64,000 bases of DNA from Symsagittifera roscoffensis (taxonomy: Eukaryota; Xenacoelomorpha; Acoela; Convolutidae): contig NC_087069.1 of the NCBI RefSeq assembly GCF_963678635.1, forward strand, positions 19,752,660 to 19,816,659. Reading direction: 5' to 3'. Below the pieces are notes generated by a model, which saw only the letters and a list, made by a program, of their open reading frames with translations, was not told the origin of the DNA and did no database searches. Positions 8,560-21,381 of this stretch are shown here, in pieces. Numbering within the stretch: the first letter of the stretch is position 1; each line of letters starts with the position of its first letter. The position numbers were made by a program, and so were the translations under genes.

Positions 8560-11500
8560 TTAAAAAAAATTCACTTTAATTTATTTCATTTCTATTTTTC
8601 ATGTTATTACTGCTCTATAGACTTTAAGATGTAGTCGGATCATTCAGGGCCTCGCCCTGATACGAGCAGTCTTGTATAAATATAGTTTCAGAAAGAGAAC
8701 TTTTTTGTAATGTTTTTGGTCATATAACCGGCTCCTCTTAATGAAGGGCTTGATGTGTGAATGGTTTTCTGCAGATTTATTTTTCATCCAAATTAGAGAC
8801 ACCAATTTTTTTATGAAAAAGCTTCAATTTTGTCTTAATTCAGACAATGGCATTTTTAAGGTAAGAATTAGAGCTATTGTTTTAACGGAAAAGGAATAGC
8901 AACACCACTCGTTTCCTGTTTAAGCACACTCTACGTAGGTTTCAGAGTTAACTTCATTTATAGTGATAAAATCAACTTCCATCTTGTACAAAATCACCTT
9001 CGGTTATCGAAAACTACTAAGACTTAAAAGCTTTTATTGCCGATTTCACATTTACTTTTTCGTTGTTTTTTCCTTTTTGATTTCATTTTCTGATAGATAT
9101 ATTTCTGATGATGAAGTTAATCAACGAATTTTAAATCTTTTCCCCGTTTTGTGATTGTCAAGAGCAACTCTCGAATTTTTTCAGAGGAAGAAAGTGCTTT
9201 TAAAAACCAATTAGGAGCTAACAAAAAAGTGGTGTTGAAATTTTAACAAGATCGTCAATTCGCAACTTACTACCTGTTAATTGAATCTATTAACAGCAAA
9301 AAAGGTAAAAACAAGGAAAACACTCAAAATGGAGCCAACAATTTGAAAAAAGCAATTTTGTTCTCAATTTTATGAAAGTAGTCCATAAGATAGCTAAATT
9401 GCGATGTTTATTTGTTAAATCTGACTTAAGTACGCTTTTGTGCTTCTTTCTTCTTATTTATATCTGAATATGGATAAGAATCCTGATAAATTTTGTTTGC
9501 AAACACAATGAAAAATATGATAGAAAAAAAGCAATCAATTAATTTTAGTTGAGTGAATCTTTTTTAAAAACTGTTTTGAACTTCCTATGAAAAATCCCTC
9601 CCGGGTTTATTCACGTACCTAGCACCCTGTACGTATACTATAACTTATTTGTCAAGCATATCTTGTAACTTACAAATAAAGGAAAAAAGAGGGAAAATAT
9701 TTCAAAAAAAAAGATTCCGTCGGCTCGTTTAGTTGCAGATGAGTGAAGATTAGATTAACAATAGCAGTACAGATAATTGGCATTGTTTAATGAATAGCAC
9801 AAGTTTTAATAATTTCTAGGTACTCTGTACTGGCCAAATCGTCTTCATTTCTTTTGTAAAAACAAAAAAATACTCATTTTTGACAAAAAACAAGTCTGTA
9901 ATTTTTGATATTGATAGGACAGAGAGCGAAAACAATCTTTGATGTTCAGACAATGGGCCGTGTTTTTCTTATTGACCTGCGAGTTCTTGAGACGGCAAAA
10001 GATGAATATCTAATGAATTTTTAATCTGTTGTTTTTCTAAATAAAAAACTCCTCTACTTTTTTACAGGAAAATAACTTGGGCGGCTCATTAGATATAAAA
10101 TTAAATCTTTTCTGTAAGTTCTTTTCTAAAAACACTTTTAAAAAAGAAAACAAAAACTACTTTTAAGTATTTCTGACAAAAGGATGAAATACTTTTTGGT
10201 TGATATTTGGTTCGATTAACAATTTCACGTGTTATAAAACAAATGTGCGAAAAAGAGTTAAAAAGTGTGAATGGAAATATTATTCGCACCTTTTCATTGA
10301 TAGGGTTTTGACTTTGCAACTACTTCACGCGTTGAGTAGCAAGCTTAAGTGCTCTACATTTTGATCAAGTGCGACTTTAGAAGGTAATATTGATGCTTCA
10401 TCAACTAAATTGTCAATTGCAGGGTCCCCCCTTAGCCGTGTCAAATTATCTAAAACACCTGTTGGAGCGAAACCCAAAATCAATGCCACATTCGTTCGGG
10501 AAAGGGGAAATTTTTTTCCCCTCCAATCGATTGTAGGATCAGTTCAGATGGATATCACAACATATCTTTTTGTTCCCATAAGTCGAGTACATTATTGCTT
10601 TTCACTTTAGAAGAGGTTCATCCCTCGCACTTAAGACTTGTATTGCGGCTTTCAAGTCGAATTCGGTTGTCTGAAAAATGTGCTCCTGAAATTGAAAACC
10701 AAAAAATCTACGCAAAACACATCCACATGCATACCTGAAGGTATAATGAAAACAAAATGAAATACATGCATATAAACTTGTTTTTTTTTGAATTTTTCGA
10801 AAAAAAACATGGAATATTTGAGCCTTGTATGGTTTTTTTTGCATGAAAGTTTCGTTTTTGTAACTAACCGCGTTTACAATTTTTTACCAACTAGAAGATA
10901 TAATAAATGATAACTCACAATTAATGAAATGTTCCAACTGTTTTTGGGTTAAAATATTGTCAACTAGTTTCCCAGAGTGGCCATCCTATAAAAACTCCTA
11001 TCTGACACCTTCTGATTCAGTTTGCAGAAAATTTCCCCTAGTTTCTCAAAAGAAATTCTAAGGTTCTGAAATTCTAAAGTGTGAAATGAGTTTTTTTGAA
11101 AATGAGAAAAAAAACAGGAAAAAGTGCATAAGTAAATTTGAATATGTATTTATATGCCGTAAAATGGATTAAAGTCATTCCTAAAAAATATCTAATTTTT
11201 GGTAAATTTTAGTTAAATGAAAACTTCAGATTTGTTTATACACCTCTAAATTAAAAAACTCTAACATAAAAAAATCTAAGCATTATCTCGAGTTTTTTTA
11301 TGCAAAACTAGCAATTGAAAATTATTTTGGGGTTTATTGAACATCAGTTCGATAAATCATGCTTTGGAAGTTTTGTATGCGAAATTTAGGAATGCAAGAT
11401 AAATTTTTGATTCCGTCAAAACCTAATGACTAACTGTAAAAAAAACAGTAAGCAGGGTGTACTTCCTTCATTCAGCTCAAACGTCGAATGTTTAAGTTTT

Positions 11501-13060
11501 GCATAAAATGTTTCAAGTGTTGCACTCTGCCACGGCGGAGAACTTCTTTCTGCAGATAAAAAATTCTCAAAAAAACTATTGAACGAATTATAAATTCATT
11601 CTAAAAGAAAATTCCTATCTTAATGCAGACTTATTAGAAATGGTCTTATATTACACTTTTCGAATAGAACATTCTTGTCTATGTAACAACCTTAGGGCCG
11701 AACTTTTAAAACTTTTTATAAAAACATCCAAAGTCTGGCTTTAAAATTTCTCTTTCTAAATTATGGCTTAGAAAAAACACAGCAAAATTGCATTATACTT
11801 AAATTTCTAAGCGAGGAATGTAATCTAAAAAAATTAATTGAAGAAAAATTACATAAAACAAAAAGCTTTTGCCAAAATCATTTCGTATACATCAAAGGTC
11901 AGCAAAAATATACAAGAACTTGCCACGATGGAATCAATCTAGTTAGTTTCAAGTATAAAAGCTAAGCAGGTAAGTCAAAAGATTGGAACAAAAAAAATCA
12001 TTGCAAAAAATGAAAAATTTTCATAAAATTTGAATCAAACAAAAAAATTCAAAAATTTAGCACTTAAAGAGAATTTTTTGAAAAAAGTATCATATTTTTC
12101 TTCGTTTTTGTCAACCGTTTTTCTTCTCAACAGTTTTTTGAGCGCAATTTTGTTAATCCGAATTTTTGTGCTTGTTGTTACAGTTGCATGGGGTTCACAG
12201 CAATACTGTTGAGATTTTTTCTTATCTTGACATGTGCTCAAAAGTTTTTTTGCTGCTTTGGCGCCATTGCAACCACAAAAAAGTTGCCACGTGTAGGCGC
12301 TCGATTCTGAAATCATAATGGTTTAAAAATTTTCATATCAATTCGAAGAAAGATTTTTCGAAAATTGAGGCTGTTTTGAAATAACCTCTATAAAGTTTTT
12401 TTCTAACCATTTTCTTCGATTGGTAGCAACAATAGCGCCAGTCATTGCTTAAAATTTAGATCTTAATTCATTTTTTCTGGTGTTATGATTTTTGAATTCC
12501 GAGCAGCAACACTCAATAAAAACCGGCAAAAAAATTACACATTATTCTTTTGATTTAAATGTTTTTCTTTTTATACGTTTATCAAAGTTATTTTGATGTC
12601 GCTGAAAAGTTGAAAATGCCTTTATTTGATCTTGAGAGGTACTAATACAGGTACCATTCTTGGAAAGATGGGCTACATTCAAGTCCTTCAGATATCCGAG
12701 AACTAGCTCCCAATTTTTGAGAAGCTTTTCCAATTCGAATAACGAAAAGCGGATAATGGGGAGAAAAGAGAGGTTCCATTGATGTCGCTTTAGAAAAATT
12801 TTAGTTTTTATGTCTTTCTTTGAATTTCAACTTGACCTGGTCGAGAGGTGTATATAAGAGAAATCTGGATTTTAACTTGACCCGGATAAGAGTTGCGTTC
12901 ATCAAAAGTGCATACGACCCTCAATTGGTTTTTAGCTCAATTGATGGCTGAACAGTGGAAAAGTTCTTGGTTGCTGATTGATAGTTGATGTTGTAGTTTA
13001 TAAGGAAAAATAGCCAGGGGTTGAGTGCAGAAGTAACACCTCTGGGTCACAGACAAGGTG
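8560..13060. other. A/T-rich DNA without a supportable gene
   Basis: Open frames are short and low-complexity (Lys/Phe/Asn-rich), as expected by chance in A/T-rich DNA. A compact hairpin with arms GGGGAAA and TTTCCCC lies at about 10503-10522. A TATATAAG sequence near 12849 resembles a TATA box, but no transcribed unit can be assigned to it. Confidence 0.6.
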
Positions 13061-13076
13061 GACAAAACCAGACGAT

Positions 13077-13112
13077 TATCATCATCATCATCCTCATCAT
13101 CATCAACACAAC
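13077..13112 (+). repeat. ATC/CAT trinucleotide microsatellite
   Basis: A run of about ten ATC triplets with one CTC interruption. The triplet reads as His, Ile or Ser runs depending on frame, but no flanking frame supports translation. Confidence 0.85.
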
Positions 13113-13114
13113 AT

Positions 13115-16100
13115 CGGGTAATGAACTGTTTGAAGAAGTATGTTTTACCTACGCGAGTTTTGAGTGGTCATCATTGAGATATGATAAAATAAAATAGTTT
13201 TACTGAGTTTGACCTCCATGCGAACACTTAAATAGCTAGAGCCGATCTCTTTAATTTTAATGCCATATTAATTAGCACAGTGAAAACCTAATTTTTCCTT
13301 ATTCGTGTAAAATTTTTAAGCTTTCAAAATCATAAAAACATTGTAGGTCAATTTAATGAGTGGTGAGTAAAAATTGCTGAGAATTATTTTCAAGATTTCG
13401 TTTTCCGTTTTTTTTTAAGGTTTTTTGGTTCATTGAAATTGTAAAATGTTCATGCTATCAGCGCAGATTTTCGCACCAAATATCAAATCTTCGTTAAGGT
13501 ACTGTTTTTGTTTTTAAAAGTTTGATTGAATGACATTGTATTTACCGATCTGATCGAGTTGCGGCATTTTTGGTTAAAAATATATGTTCCCATAAACGCT
13601 TTCTTTTCAAACTTAACATTTTTTCAACTTTAAGGTGACGACTCGTAACGAGCTACAAACAGAAAGTTTGGTTAATTGTTCAAAAATAGATGTCCCAAAA
13701 ATTTGATTACCCAAAGGGGAACCTTGAAGTAAGATATTCAGAGGACAAAGGAAATCCCCTTCCCCAAAACTCAACTATAGCTAAAGAATCAAACACAAAC
13801 AGACGTCAAGGTCATTTAATAGTTCATGTTTGTGGTTTAATTTATACGCTTCTCATGCTCGATAGATGAAAAAGAATTATGGTCACGTGAATATCATTCA
13901 TAAAAACACCCCTGATTAACTGTGGAGCGAGTCAAACTGAGATAGCGATTCATTATGATCCCCATCGGCCCATTTTCAAGTGCACCCCTCATAGCACTTA
14001 AAAGAGCCCCCCTTAGAACCCGTTAACACTTTCGAGGACTTTCGAGTGAGACTTTAACACCTTTTCAAGTAGAAAGCAACGGTAGGGCTACCGTATGAAT
14101 TGTCGCAATGAAAGATCCGCTTGATTCAAGAGGTGTGAAAAGTTGATGCTATAATTAGCACTTGACTAAATTGCACAGTGGGAATTAATTGACAAAGCAG
14201 ATTAACTCTGAATTATAAATGAATTAACGGATTTGAATTTATTGCACAATTGCAAGTCAGCTATTAGTTTTTTTCTACCTCTTTCAACCGATTTGATAGA
14301 GCTACGTATAGGAGAGGGGAGGGTGTTTTTTATTCGAGTCAATTTTTAATAACTATGTTTTGTTCCTTTTTTTCTAAAATTTATTTATTCGGTCACCAAC
14401 TTGAACGTATTTTTTGTAATAATTTATTTTAATAAGTTAGCACACACATATTCCTAGCGATAATATTTGCACCTCTCAAGTTAGAAATTGGGTAAACTTT
14501 TCCACTCACTTACATTTCCAAAAGCCATAAGTTTGTAATAACGATTTCGAGTATTTTTATGTCGTGATTATTTGTTCAGTTCTGGTCCGGGAAAAGTCCG
14601 ATATTAAAATGAGAAGTTTCGTATTGACTTATTTTTCCCCCAGAGAAAATGGGCAAATTGAATTTGGGTTCGAGAGTTTTCACAAGTGGGTTTTACACTG
14701 TGATTTGCAGATTGCGATCTTGATTAGGGGTTGGATTTCATGATTTTATTCAGGAGAAATTGGGATTTTCCCCCAAATTGTGAAAAAATATCGACTGGTT
14801 AACTAGTCTAATAACTTATAACAGTTCTAACCCTGATTGACTATTTAGCTCATCTAGTACTTGAGCGATAATTTCGCCTAAAATTTCTTCAAAATCTGGG
14901 CTTTGAAAATTGGGTTAATCTTCACACCTCTAATTGATAAGCAGATCAGCTCAAAAAATAGCCCGGGTTAAAAATTCAATATTAGCTAGATTGAAGACCT
15001 AAGTTTTTCACATATTCGCTGGAAATTATTGAATTTTTGTTGCAATTTTTGAGAATTTCAATCAACGTTAACTTACAGGTTTAATAGGGTAGTTAAGTGT
15101 TTGAAATCACAAACAAATTAAGAAAAAGTGGGAAAATATTTTGGGTTTGAAGGGGCGAAAAAAGACTGGAGGGAAGTTGAGGGGGGTTGGAAAGTGAATT
15201 AAATCTAAACGGGGGCATTTTCTCTCTAATTTGAGAGAGGAAAAGAACTCATTAGGTGTTTTCACGAATCTTTTCAAGCCTCTCGCCACTTGTTCACGCT
15301 GAAGGACACTCCAACTTTTCCCGTTTTTAACAAATTTCCTGAAAATTGGGCCGAAAGTGAGAGAATTTAGAGAAAATGGATGTGCTACTTTTTAGTGAAA
15401 TGTTTGAACGAGTTCTACTTTTCAGCATCTCTTGAGATCCATTAGCGGCTGAATTGTCACTCAAATGGAGAAATCATTAAGTGAACTACTCATAACAAGT
15501 AGAAAAGCAACTAAATAACTAAAACTAAAACAAATATTAACTAGAACAACCATGAAGACAAAAAGGGGAAAATTATGATTTTTTTGTCAATAAACAAAAA
15601 AAGAAGTTTTTGGTTTAATTCAAATTATTGAAGCCAATAATTGACCGACTGGATTTAAACTTTCCAGAAAATGACTTTGTGCTTCAAGACACGTGTTTTT
15701 TGGTAAAATCGTGGAAAATCACTTTGTAGTTCTGGACTTCCGAGTAAAGAACAAGAAAATCGCGCCTTCAAAACCTTATGTTTTTAACTGAATCTGGAAA
15801 ACCAGCTGGAACGATAAATGCATAATAAAACTTGTGGCTCGAACTTTTGTTGATTAAATCACAAGTCGAGACCCTGCCAAACGTCAATGACCTTTATATT
15901 TGAGACCTCTACAGGTAATCGGACAGTTAAGTGGCCCCTTGAAATACTCTGCGTAGTTTATAATTACGTTTCGTTGTTTGCTTATGGACTAGGCGGCCTT
16001 AGAATAATTTAAATCAATTGTAATTATAGACATCAGACTCTTAGGTCGAATGATTTTTTAAATGAGAAAACGCAACTTGCGATCAAATTTTAACATGTGC

Positions 16101-16180
16101 TAGATTTCATTTGTGAAATCTTATTTGCGAAAATTCGTTGAATCAATTATTCCTGAGGTAAACTGAAACAATTAAGCTTA
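13115..16180. other. Gene-free stretch, mixed A/T-rich and more complex DNA
   Basis: From about 13,850 to 15,480 the sequence is less homopolymeric than its neighbours. It has scattered CACGTG-like and GAG-rich motifs, but I found no reading frame with splice sites that hold together. It could be regulatory or simply older unique DNA. Confidence 0.4.
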
Positions 16181-16183
16181 TTT

Positions 16184-16585
16184 TCATATGATAGTTTTGT
16201 TCGGCCAATTGTTCATCTGCCAATTGAGCTGAAACAGTATTTGGGAAATTAAGATATTAATAGATGAAACAGTTCTGTCAACAACGACCCGACTCGTGAA
16301 GCCCTTTTTGATCAAACTTAGAGAGATGTATATTTTCATGCTCATAGCCAGGGTCTTATTCTCCCCAGACTTAAATTCAAGACTGTGAGCGGTGAGATCC
16401 AGCTTATAATTTTTAAGAGTTCCTTCTAATTCCAAGCTAAACTTCAAAAAATGGAATGCCGCAAACTTGAAATTTGGCAGTAGGTTGCATGCTTGACAGG
16501 AAAACAGAACTTCTTTAGAAAGAACATCTTGGCAAAAATCAGGTTTCAAAACTTCCGAATTTTTATTCCGAATTTTTAAAAACAA
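16184..16585 (-). CDS. Weak ORF, 133 codons, unknown
   Basis: The longest open frame in the 8-29 kb stretch. The central part (about residues 50-95) alternates polar and hydrophobic residues, as in beta strands (for example YKLDLTAHSLEF), and uses some G/C-ending codons. The N-terminal part contains a C-x(8)-C pair. There is no signal peptide, no domain I recognise, and no nearby exon that joins it. It could be an exon or fossil of a larger gene, or chance. No neighbour gives context. Confidence 0.15.
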   Translation of the reverse strand: MFLKIRNKNSEVLKPDFCQDVLSKEVLFSCQACNLLPNFKFAAFHFLKFSLELEGTLKNYKLDLTAHSLEFKSGENKTLAMSMKIYISLSLIKKGFTSRVVVDRTVSSINILISQILFQLNWQMNNWPNKTII

Positions 16586-17432
16586 AAAATTTATATTGCC
16601 ATATTGTAAGCTTACTGTTTCTGCTATGGCTCCTTTTTGAATTTTTTTTACATATCATTTGCAAGGATATCATTTTTTAAACCAGTTTTTTTTAGATTAC
16701 TGAAAAAACTTAATTTCGAAAAAATGTTTCAATTCTTTTTTTAATGACTAATAGCCGCTGCACAAAATGGTCATCTAAATATTTTTAACCGCCTCATCAT
16801 ATTTTTTAACTAAGAAGTTATTTTTTCGCTCATGTTGCACCGCATCTCCATATGACGCAAAAAAACTTTCATCTTATTTTTTTTCTACTGAGAAAGAACA
16901 AACTAAATTTGTTCTCTTTGATAATATGAAATGCCAATGATATAATTATATAGCTTATACTTTTTAAATTAGCCAGTTCATATTTTCTCAACAGGTTCTA
17001 TTGAATAACTGGCTCTAAATTTGTTTACTGCGCAATGGGTGCCATCTAATGGACACTCTGTGACTCTCCACTGGCTCTTGTGATCCGGCACAATTGAACT
17101 CAAGATGTCGAAAAGCAGGCACTGTTTTGAAGATGCACTCTCAACTCAGCTATTCTCACACGCTTTAAACTAAACTGCATGCATCCATCCATTATACTTT
17201 TATTGTCATATTTATATCTAAGTTATAACGTCAGCTAGCTTAACTTATAGAAAATGTGAAACTTGAAAAAAAGACAAAAATTATTAAAAGGTGACTGAAA
17301 ATTTAAAAAATATATATTTCAAAAAAACTTGAAAATTGTTAAAGCCCTTCACACACCGAAGTTCATATAGCCTCAAATGAACTCCTTCTTTGAAAATGTC
17401 TGACTTTTTTGTCGGCTCTCAGATCTATCTAC

Positions 17433-17717
17433 CTAAAGAAATCTAAAAACAGAATCTAAAAATGATTTTTTAATGCTGAAATCACAAAATTGACATATAA
17501 ATATTGTTCTAACTATTGTGTAGTATTTGATGCAATTGTATGTAGAAAGTGGACTCTCAGTTAGCGTTAAGTTGGCTTTCATTGCCTGTTGTGATGTGTT
17601 AATGGCGTGCTGAAATGCGGCTGAGAATGGCATCCAAGCACCACTTGAAACTTCCCAGATTGAAACTATCCCCTTGAAATATAGAGCCACCTCAAACCCG
17701 CAATGGCAGATTGTCAC
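17433..17717 (-). CDS. Possible exon of an unknown gene
   Basis: The segment from about 17,715 to 17,520 on the minus strand is visibly more G+C-rich than its surroundings and reads as balanced protein, including FKGIVSIWEVSSGAWMPFSA and then NTSQQAMKANLTL. Past about 17,510 it turns into A/T-rich Phe/Ile-rich sequence, so the true exon, if any, should end near a donor such as the GTTAGA at about 17,513. A possible acceptor GTGTAG lies at about 17,722. No family recognised and no partner exon found, so it may be a pseudoexon. Confidence 0.25.
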   Translation of the reverse strand: MTICHCGFEVALYFKGIVSIWEVSSGAWMPFSAAFQHAINTSQQAMKANLTLTESPLSTYNCIKYYTIVRTIFICQFCDFSIKKSFLDSVFRFL

Positions 17718-18539
17718 TACACTTTTTCATATCAAAACAAATTCAACTGGGACGAATAAAATCAAAACAAAATGAAATTTCATGTGACAAAAAAAAATAT
17801 TTCATTTGTTTTTAAGAACAACAAAAAATCAGTGAAAACTCAGTTAAAGCAGAAAATTGGTCCTTTAAAATTTGAAAGTAGTTTAATCAACGACGTTTTT
17901 TTAAAAAATTATCCATTAATTACAAATGCATAACTTTCGGAGGATAATTTTAAATCTACAAAGATCAGTTTAACAAACAAATGACGTAAAATTGACCAGG
18001 CGACCAAGGAACAGCTTTACTCGAGGGTCCCCAAATGGAAAAATCCCCAAACCAATGAGTCGTTGCCAGAAAGGAGGTCAAAACTATAAATATTAGATGA
18101 AGATATCTTCAGTTAATCGTTACAGCTCTTTAGCAACCCACTAACTTAATAAAATGGGCATCATTAATATTAATGAATTCCTTGTTAAGTACTATTAAGG
18201 TTGGTGCGATCGCTCAACTTAAGCGTATCGAAAAGGTGTTAAACCTTCGTTTCAGTGACTGCTTTTTCAATAATACTTTAACTAAGGTTTGCTAATTCAT
18301 AAATTTATAAGTTATTGCTAACTATTATCCAAACCCCCTGCTGATTTATTGAACAATGCCTTAAATGTGAAGTTAGGTATGAAAAAAATCGGAAGTCAAA
18401 TTCAAAATATATTTTTTGCTCATACTTGAAAGTGTGAAAAATAGTCAAAAATGTGTGAAAAGAAAGTTTAAAAAATCGATATCGCTCTGATATTTGTGCA
18501 ATGACAGTGATTGATTTACTATTGTTACGCAACTTAGCA

Positions 18540-21181
18540 TCCCGTATCGCAGAGGCAATTACCTAATCCTTTGTTAGAGGGGTTACAACTATCAATTTTA
18601 TAGGAGAACAAAAAGATATCAAAAGGCTTGAGACATTTAAATAGAAATAGAGATCGCGAGTCAAATGGAGATCAATATATGAATAGATAGATAAATATTT
18701 AGATGTTGTTGCTCTGAATTTTTTTGGCGAACACTTATTTAATCGAAACTATCAAAATGATGTTTTTTTTTGTGAATTTGTGAATTTTCTATTGATTATG
18801 CTAACAAAATTGCAACAAAAGATAACTATTTACTTATCTCTACTTTTTACCATTTTTTTAAGCGGTTTGATTGATTGCTTATGTTTGCTGCCCTACATTT
18901 TTGGTGTACTACTACTACTACAATGAACTGTAGGCGAGTCGATCATATTTAAGCGGCTTCGGATCTTCGGTGTTTCGGCAAACTGACATAAGTTCGAGGT
19001 GGCTGGAACCAACATTTGGGCTTAACTCGGAGTCTAGTAAGTAACTAACTAGTAATAACTGAAATTGGGAACATTGGTGTTTAATAAAAATGGAGATAAG
19101 CCCTATAGAGCTAGGTGTCAGAGGGGTTAAAAAGAGCGGGATCTCGAGGACATCTCTAGCACCCTTTAGCTTCCTCACTTTTTAGCCGGTGTATTGTGTG
19201 GGTTCCTTCTCTAATCTAACTTCCATCCCGATTCTCTTCGCTACCTCTCGTGCTCAAGTACCACTCGAGTAAAACCGATTATCATTTCCCAATTTCAATT
19301 CAACTCTCTACTCTCATGTGGATGGAGCTATTCGTGTTGCCACGCTAAATCTAACTTAATCTAGTTAGTTAATTAGAGATAGCAAAATACGAACTGAGAC
19401 TCACAACTGTTTTTTGTTATTACAAAATACCTATTCTAATTTCTGATCATTTACATAATATCGCTTTTTTGGTTTTTAATGCTCTTTTTTGGAGCTATCT
19501 CAACTTTAAATCCGTAGGGCTTTTTTGAATTTCTTTTGCGAAAAACTTTGATATGTGATACAATTTTAGTTGTTACCTTTAATAACAAATTATACAATTT
19601 AAAGAAAAAAATAAAAAAATATTTTTTTTGCAAAAATTTATGGCGATTTTATGAGTACATCTTGAAAAAAAATCTTCAACATTCAAGTTGTCAACGAGTA
19701 ACTATTTGAGAAAACAGTTCCACTTTTTCATTTCATTAACAAGCCATCAAGTTTGTAAACGAGTATCCATAACTAGAAAAGAGCCACTTTGGCCGATTTT
19801 CTAAGAGATTGTTAAAGTTAAATTGACCTCAATTAAATGGGCTAATTGGATGAATAATATGATTTCTATCAATTTTTTCCAAGGAAATTTATTTCCATCC
19901 CAATTAAAACAAAATTTTTTCGCAAAAATATTTTTATATTTCCAGTAAAATAACACGTTTTGTTCAGATAAAAGAAGTCGGTTCGATTTTTTGTAAAATA
20001 AAATTGATAATTTTGAAAACACTACTTTTTGGCATAACTGTGCAAAATTATTAGTAATTCTGATTCATTTTTTGATAAGTTTTGATTAAAATTGATGAAC
20101 AGATTGCAATTCATTTTTTGGTTTTAATCAATTCTTGTTTATATTTTCAGAAGTAAACACAGCACAGGTAAAATGGGCTAATCTGCATGATGAATAATTT
20201 GTATTTTCTGAATAAGATATCAGTGTAAACAGCGGAAAACATTTCACGATATGACAAATTATAAAATCAGGAGCGGAGCGTAAATTAGTGAAGTGTGATA
20301 AGATTTCAGGGCATTTGGGCTGAGGACGCGTGAAGAGAAATCCTTGGGAGTTGAGATTCGAAGAGAGCTCTCGAACTGATAGGAAGTGGTAGAGACAGGT
20401 TGAAATTGCGCCCACAATTAGCAAACTAAAACTTAATATAACGAAAATGGTTACTAAATAAAAAAGCATGTTGCAAAAAAACATGCTTCCCTAAGTGATA
20501 TTTAGAACAAATAGCGAAAAAAAAATTATAAAGTTTTTGTCTTTTATGCAGAAACAAAGATAAATGCTTCAGTTTCTGCATTTACTTTTGTTTTTTGATG
20601 ATTCTTATATGTTACAAAATAGTTTAGCCTTTTCAGTGGCGTAAAAACATTCGAATATGATTTTCTGCACAAAAAAGTTTTTGTTTTTTTTTTGTTTGAG
20701 CAAAATATCTGCTACAATTAAGTTGAAGATCACGTTTGCGAAGTTTCGGTGACAAAATGGTACAAAAAAGTAGTTTTAAAAAAGGTTGTGCATTTTGGCT
20801 TACATTTTCTACTACAAATTTGGCGTTATAAGCAAGAGTTTTTTTAAATATTCATCAAAAAGCTGAATTAAAATTGCAACAACAAGTGAAAAAGAGTTTT
20901 GCCGAAAAGTGTGGAATTGTTAACAATGAAAATGTTCAATACTGAGATAAAGACTTTTCTCGCAACAAATCGACGTACAAAAAATATGTCAAGTTAGTAG
21001 TATCTTTATATGATTAAACCTGTACTCGAAACTTTATGGCTGGTTGTTAGAATTGTTTGAGCTCAACCCGGGTCTGAAAGATGAAATGACGCTGAATTGA
21101 CCTAGCTTGAAATTCAATATGCAAAACCATTTAGGATTAAAAAATTTTCCAAAACAGGTTTTTCCCCAAACTGTAAGTTCC
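18540..21181. other. Gene-free stretch before the first assembly gap
   Basis: Apart from the weak ORF at 20128-20484, nothing coding is supportable. A block at about 18,920-19,370 is more complex and less A/T-biased (CGAGTCGATC, GTCAGAGGGG, CACTCGAG). It has frames on both strands but no convincing splice structure. It may be a non-coding conserved segment or an old exon. Confidence 0.4.
20128..20484 (-). CDS. Weak ORF, 118 codons, one predicted membrane helix
   Basis: The first 40 residues are strongly hydrophobic (LVTIFVILSFSLLIVGAI), then polar with several Cys. Hydrophobic runs arise easily from T-rich codons here, so this is weak evidence. The stretch 20,260-20,400 is less A/T-rich than its surroundings and also purine-rich on the plus strand. 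No homologue recognised, no splice partners. Confidence 0.12.
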   Translation of the reverse strand: MFFCNMLFYLVTIFVILSFSLLIVGAISTCLYHFLSVRELSSNLNSQGFLFTRPQPKCPEILSHFTNLRSAPDFIICHIVKCFPLFTLISYSENTNYSSCRLAHFTCAVFTSENINKN

Positions 21182-21381
21182 NNNNNNNNNNNNNNNNNNN
21201 NNNNNNNNNNNNNNNNNNNNNNNNNNNNNNNNNNNNNNNNNNNNNNNNNNNNNNNNNNNNNNNNNNNNNNNNNNNNNNNNNNNNNNNNNNNNNNNNNNNN
21301 NNNNNNNNNNNNNNNNNNNNNNNNNNNNNNNNNNNNNNNNNNNNNNNNNNNNNNNNNNNNNNNNNNNNNNNNNNNNNNNNN
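21182..21381. other. Assembly gap (200 N)
   Basis: Exactly 200 N, probably a placeholder length. Frames that appear to run through it are artefacts. Confidence 0.99.

Noticed and set aside
10410-10610. 66-codon plus ORF near CCCCCCTTAGCCGTG
   Set aside because: Too short, no splice context, and it crosses a hairpin.
9601-21080. Other CCCGGGT occurrences (9600, 14962, 21070) as further copies of the 203-bp element
   Set aside because: Only the hexamer or heptamer is shared; no second arm at a matching distance.
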